Assembly: GCF_019703515.2 (NCBI RefSeq)
Contig: NC_059358.1
Location: 45,828,594-45,892,593 of the forward strand
Direction of reading: 5' to 3'
DNA: 64,000 nucleotides
From: Myxocyprinus asiaticus
Lineage: Eukaryota; Chordata; Actinopteri; Cypriniformes; Catostomidae
Each line of letters starts with the position of its first letter. The stretch's first letter is position 1. Positions 61,851 to 64,000 of the stretch are shown piece by piece. The notes beneath the pieces were generated by a model. It was not told the DNA's origin. It saw only the letters and a program-made list of their open reading frames with translations, and made no database searches. Made by a program: the position numbers and the translations under genes.

Positions 61851-62307
61851 TCAAGTGTGTATTGAGCAAGTCAAATTCATTCGGAGGCTGCATAAAAAAA
61901 TATGCCATGACTTACTCAGTCCGTCAACTTTATAAAAGACATCCTTGTGTAGGCATGAAGATATTTTGCAGTCGTTCTTAGTATCCATTCTCAATCTGGC
62001 CGGGAACTTCAGTGTAAAAGCGATCTTCCGTCCATGCAAAAGTTTCTTGAAGGAGTCAGCGCAAAAAGAAACAAAAATGGCGCCCAGCTTCCTCAGACAG
62101 CCTTCGATTCCTATTTTCAAGATCTTCCAATTTTTCCAAAATGGATTCCAAATCTGTTTTTGACGTGGGCGGATTAGCGGATAATTCCCTTTCCGATGAC
62201 TCAAGATAATCGATCCATCTTTCAACTTCTGCCACTCTTGTGACCAACTCAGAGAATTTTGTTTCCATCGCCGTAATCAATCGACGTATTATAGCGAGAT
62301 TCTCCAA
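61851..62307 (-). pseudogene. L1 ORF1 remnant
   Basis: The first frame begins MENLAIIRRLITAMETKFSE and has a heptad-like coiled coil (VTRVAEVERWIDYLESSERE, then LEKLEDLENRNRR). It matches the coiled coil of L1 ORF1 proteins, which form trimers and bind L1 RNA. It then breaks near 62085 and another frame carries GRKIAFTLKFPARLRM, like the C-terminal domain of ORF1 (F-P-A-R-L-R). The central RNA-binding domain is missing, so a deletion joined coiled coil to C-terminus. Confidence 0.72.
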
Positions 62308-62309
62308 GT

Positions 62310-63283
62310 ACTTACATGTGCTAATATGTAAATTAACTGGTTATATAAATAAATAAAAATGCTACACAAAATGCAAAACATGCCTCATGATTAGTATAAT
62401 AATTTTAAATGTAGAGAGTTGGTTACATTGAAGAACCATGGAATGTCTTTGTTCTGTGATTTCATGGGTTTCCATGGCGACCATGGCAACGGTTCTTTTA
62501 ATGGGTGTGCCAGTTGTAGGGGATATTCTAGGAGTGTATTCTGACAAATCTGCACGTTGTATTTAATACAGTTAAGATTTGCCAGATGCCAGAAATTCAG
62601 ACTGGCCGGCACCAGCATTGATCAGGATAAAGTCAGTGTAGATTCTGTATTTAAGTCATTCTGCATAGTTGTTAATTCTTCTGCCAACAACATCCTACAT
62701 ATGCATGCAACCAATACATGTTAGGGGTGTGACATCATCAGGTCACATGACCAGGAAGTTATATGGATTTGAACATTTCAAAAAATCATAAAAATACACA
62801 AAAATTATATTTCCAAAATCCAAGTCATGTACGATGTGTTATAAGTGTTTGTGAATTTATAACAGGTGGTGTGATATCATCAGGTCACATGACCAGGAAG
62901 TTATATGGATTTGAAAATAAAAATGAAAATTAATTAAAAAAAAATATATAAAGTCACAAATCTAAAATAAAAGTCAAGTTAGGTGGAATGGTGTTATGTA
63001 TACATGTGCTATAGGAGGTCTGACATGCATCTATTTCTGTTAGCTATAAGTTAAATGGAATTTCAGTTACATTACATTGTTATAACATCATTACATATCC
63101 TAGGGAATAAGCCATTTATGGCTTTAAATGTTTGTTTTTTGTACCATATATTTCTGCTTAACTTGTTTGACGATGTTAAGTTACATCTTGATAAAGCTAC
63201 ACATGTTTTTATAGTCACAGAATAATCTGTTTTTCACCGGCCTTAGTCCATTTCACACTTTAGAGACACTCCCTAACTTTGCC
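62310..63283. other. Non-coding region with a two-copy tandem segment
   Basis: GGTGTGACATCATCAGGTCA and ACATGACCAGGAAGTTATAT at 62726-62775 recur at 62872-62917, an imperfect direct repeat with about 145-bp period. No gene recognised. Confidence 0.6.
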
Positions 63284-63580
63284 GGCCGAATGTCCAACGA
63301 ATGTCCAATATAAAAACAACTTTACCGCACTCTGTCAACTGCAAAGCAATGTGCAAAAAACACAGAAAACAACTTAGCAACAGCATAGTAACAACCTGGC
63401 AACCCCATACTGTAGCAATGCGCCAAAACACACAGCAGAGGTCACCTTGAAAACTGCATAGCATGCCCTAGCAACCATCCAGAAAACCCTAGTTACCACA
63501 TACGGTAGCATAAATATGCTACAAAGCAAATATAACATTTTAGCAACTGCCAGAAAACTAGTTTTGCTTTGGCAAAGACT
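63284..63580. repeat. Degenerate tandem repeat (CATAGCAAC / CCCTAGCAACCATCCAGAA type)
   Basis: Words such as ACTTAGCAACAGCATAGTAA, CCTAGCAACCATCCAGAAAA and TTAGCAACTGCCAGAAAACT recur every 20-40 bases. It resembles a fish tandem repeat family; no coding. Confidence 0.6.
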
Positions 63581-64000
63581 ATTCAAATCTTCATAAAATA
63601 TAAAAATAAATATTGTTGGACACAATATACACATCATATCTTGTTTAAATGTCAATTGTTAACGCATGTGATTGACTTTTATATGAACAGGTCTCCTGGA
63701 AAGGCAGGAGACTGATCGCACATAACTTCATTATTTCACAACTTTCATAATGTTTAAGCCTAAACTTATAAATTTAATTAGTCGGGGGAAAAAAATTAAC
63801 AGTTTCTTGTTTTCCCCTGAGGAGACAGACAACGGAACATGTAATCTTGTGCACGCTTCGCTTGTGATTTTGATTCAGATTCATGATTCACAAAACGAAT
63901 TATTCAGACTGTATTTTGAATCTTTTTGTTCAGTTCAAAGGAATCAAATATAAGAGATTCGACTCAAATGATTCTTTCAACGAATCACACATCACTATCC
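63581..64000. other. Non-coding end of the window
   Basis: GATTCA/GAATCA-rich words near 63870-63990 (ATGATTCACAAAACGAATTA, CTCAAATGATTCTTTCAACG) suggest a degenerate repeat related in style to 3836. No gene. Confidence 0.45.

Larger units (their letters stand above)
53895..62307 (-). mobile_element. L1-type LINE, near full length, decayed and interrupted
   Basis: From right to left on the minus strand: ORF1 remnant (62307-61851), an inter-ORF region with three diverged repeats (CCAGCCAATAGGCAGAA, CCAGTCAACAGGAGGCA, CCAGCCCCTAGGCGGAA at about 61485, 61700 and 61785), ORF2 endonuclease, RT and C-terminal region, then 3' non-coding sequence to about 53895. ORF2 is split by the LTR insertion at 54376-57663. 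Both flanks of that insertion read L1 ORF2, which proves continuity. ORF2 has multiple frameshifts. Confidence 0.88.

Overview
The window looks like repeat-dense, intron-rich vertebrate DNA, most likely a cyprinid or related ray-finned fish. It has AT-rich spacers, (TA)n and (TC)n microsatellites, and a fish-type transposon set: Tc1 transposons, a DIRS element, a Gmr1-like Ty3/gypsy element, chromoviruses, L1 and L2 LINEs, and palindromic 'TTAAAGGGATAGTTCACCC' MITEs. The species is inferred from this repeat content. No ordinary host gene was recognised with confidence, and no tRNA, rRNA or CRISPR was seen.

Layout. 1-2400: end of a chromovirus plus its LTR inside an L1 fragment. 2480-3460: LTR scrap and a Tc1/mariner derivative. 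3943-7542: a Gmr1-like retrotransposon with integrase before reverse transcriptase, bounded by a GAATG target duplication. 8746-11459: a broken Tc1 element split by a 1.5-kb solo LTR. 11951-12605: a palindromic MITE. 14453-15544: an inverted repeat abutting a short non-coding LTR element (TRIM-like). 16299-20525: a minus-strand LINE with an internal inverted duplication at its YADD motif. 21.6-23 kb: MITE remnants.

The main discovery is a minus-strand multi-exon gene from 40960 down to 23731, assembled from splice sites and peptide motifs. It begins with a large exon resembling a Mutator-like (MULE) transposase, followed by three related tandem exons. Next come short exons that together encode a Ulp1/SENP-like cysteine protease with His, Asp, Gln and Cys all visible, and then a C-terminal PHD-type zinc finger. 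It now carries stops and frameshifts. A chromovirus (25653-34547, target duplication CATGT) sits inside the exon that encodes the catalytic Asp, and a DIRS element (27984-34225) sits inside that chromovirus's LTR. An apparently intact Tc1 element (37343-38590) lies in another intron.

41-54 kb is mostly non-coding, with a 1.86-kb solo LTR (43303-45165), MITEs, LINE tails and a few possible minus-strand exons. 53.9-62.3 kb is a near full-length but decayed minus-strand L1. It is split by a second copy of the same LTR (54376-57663), which is itself split by an L2 LINE (56262-57536). The last 1.7 kb holds only simple and tandem repeats.
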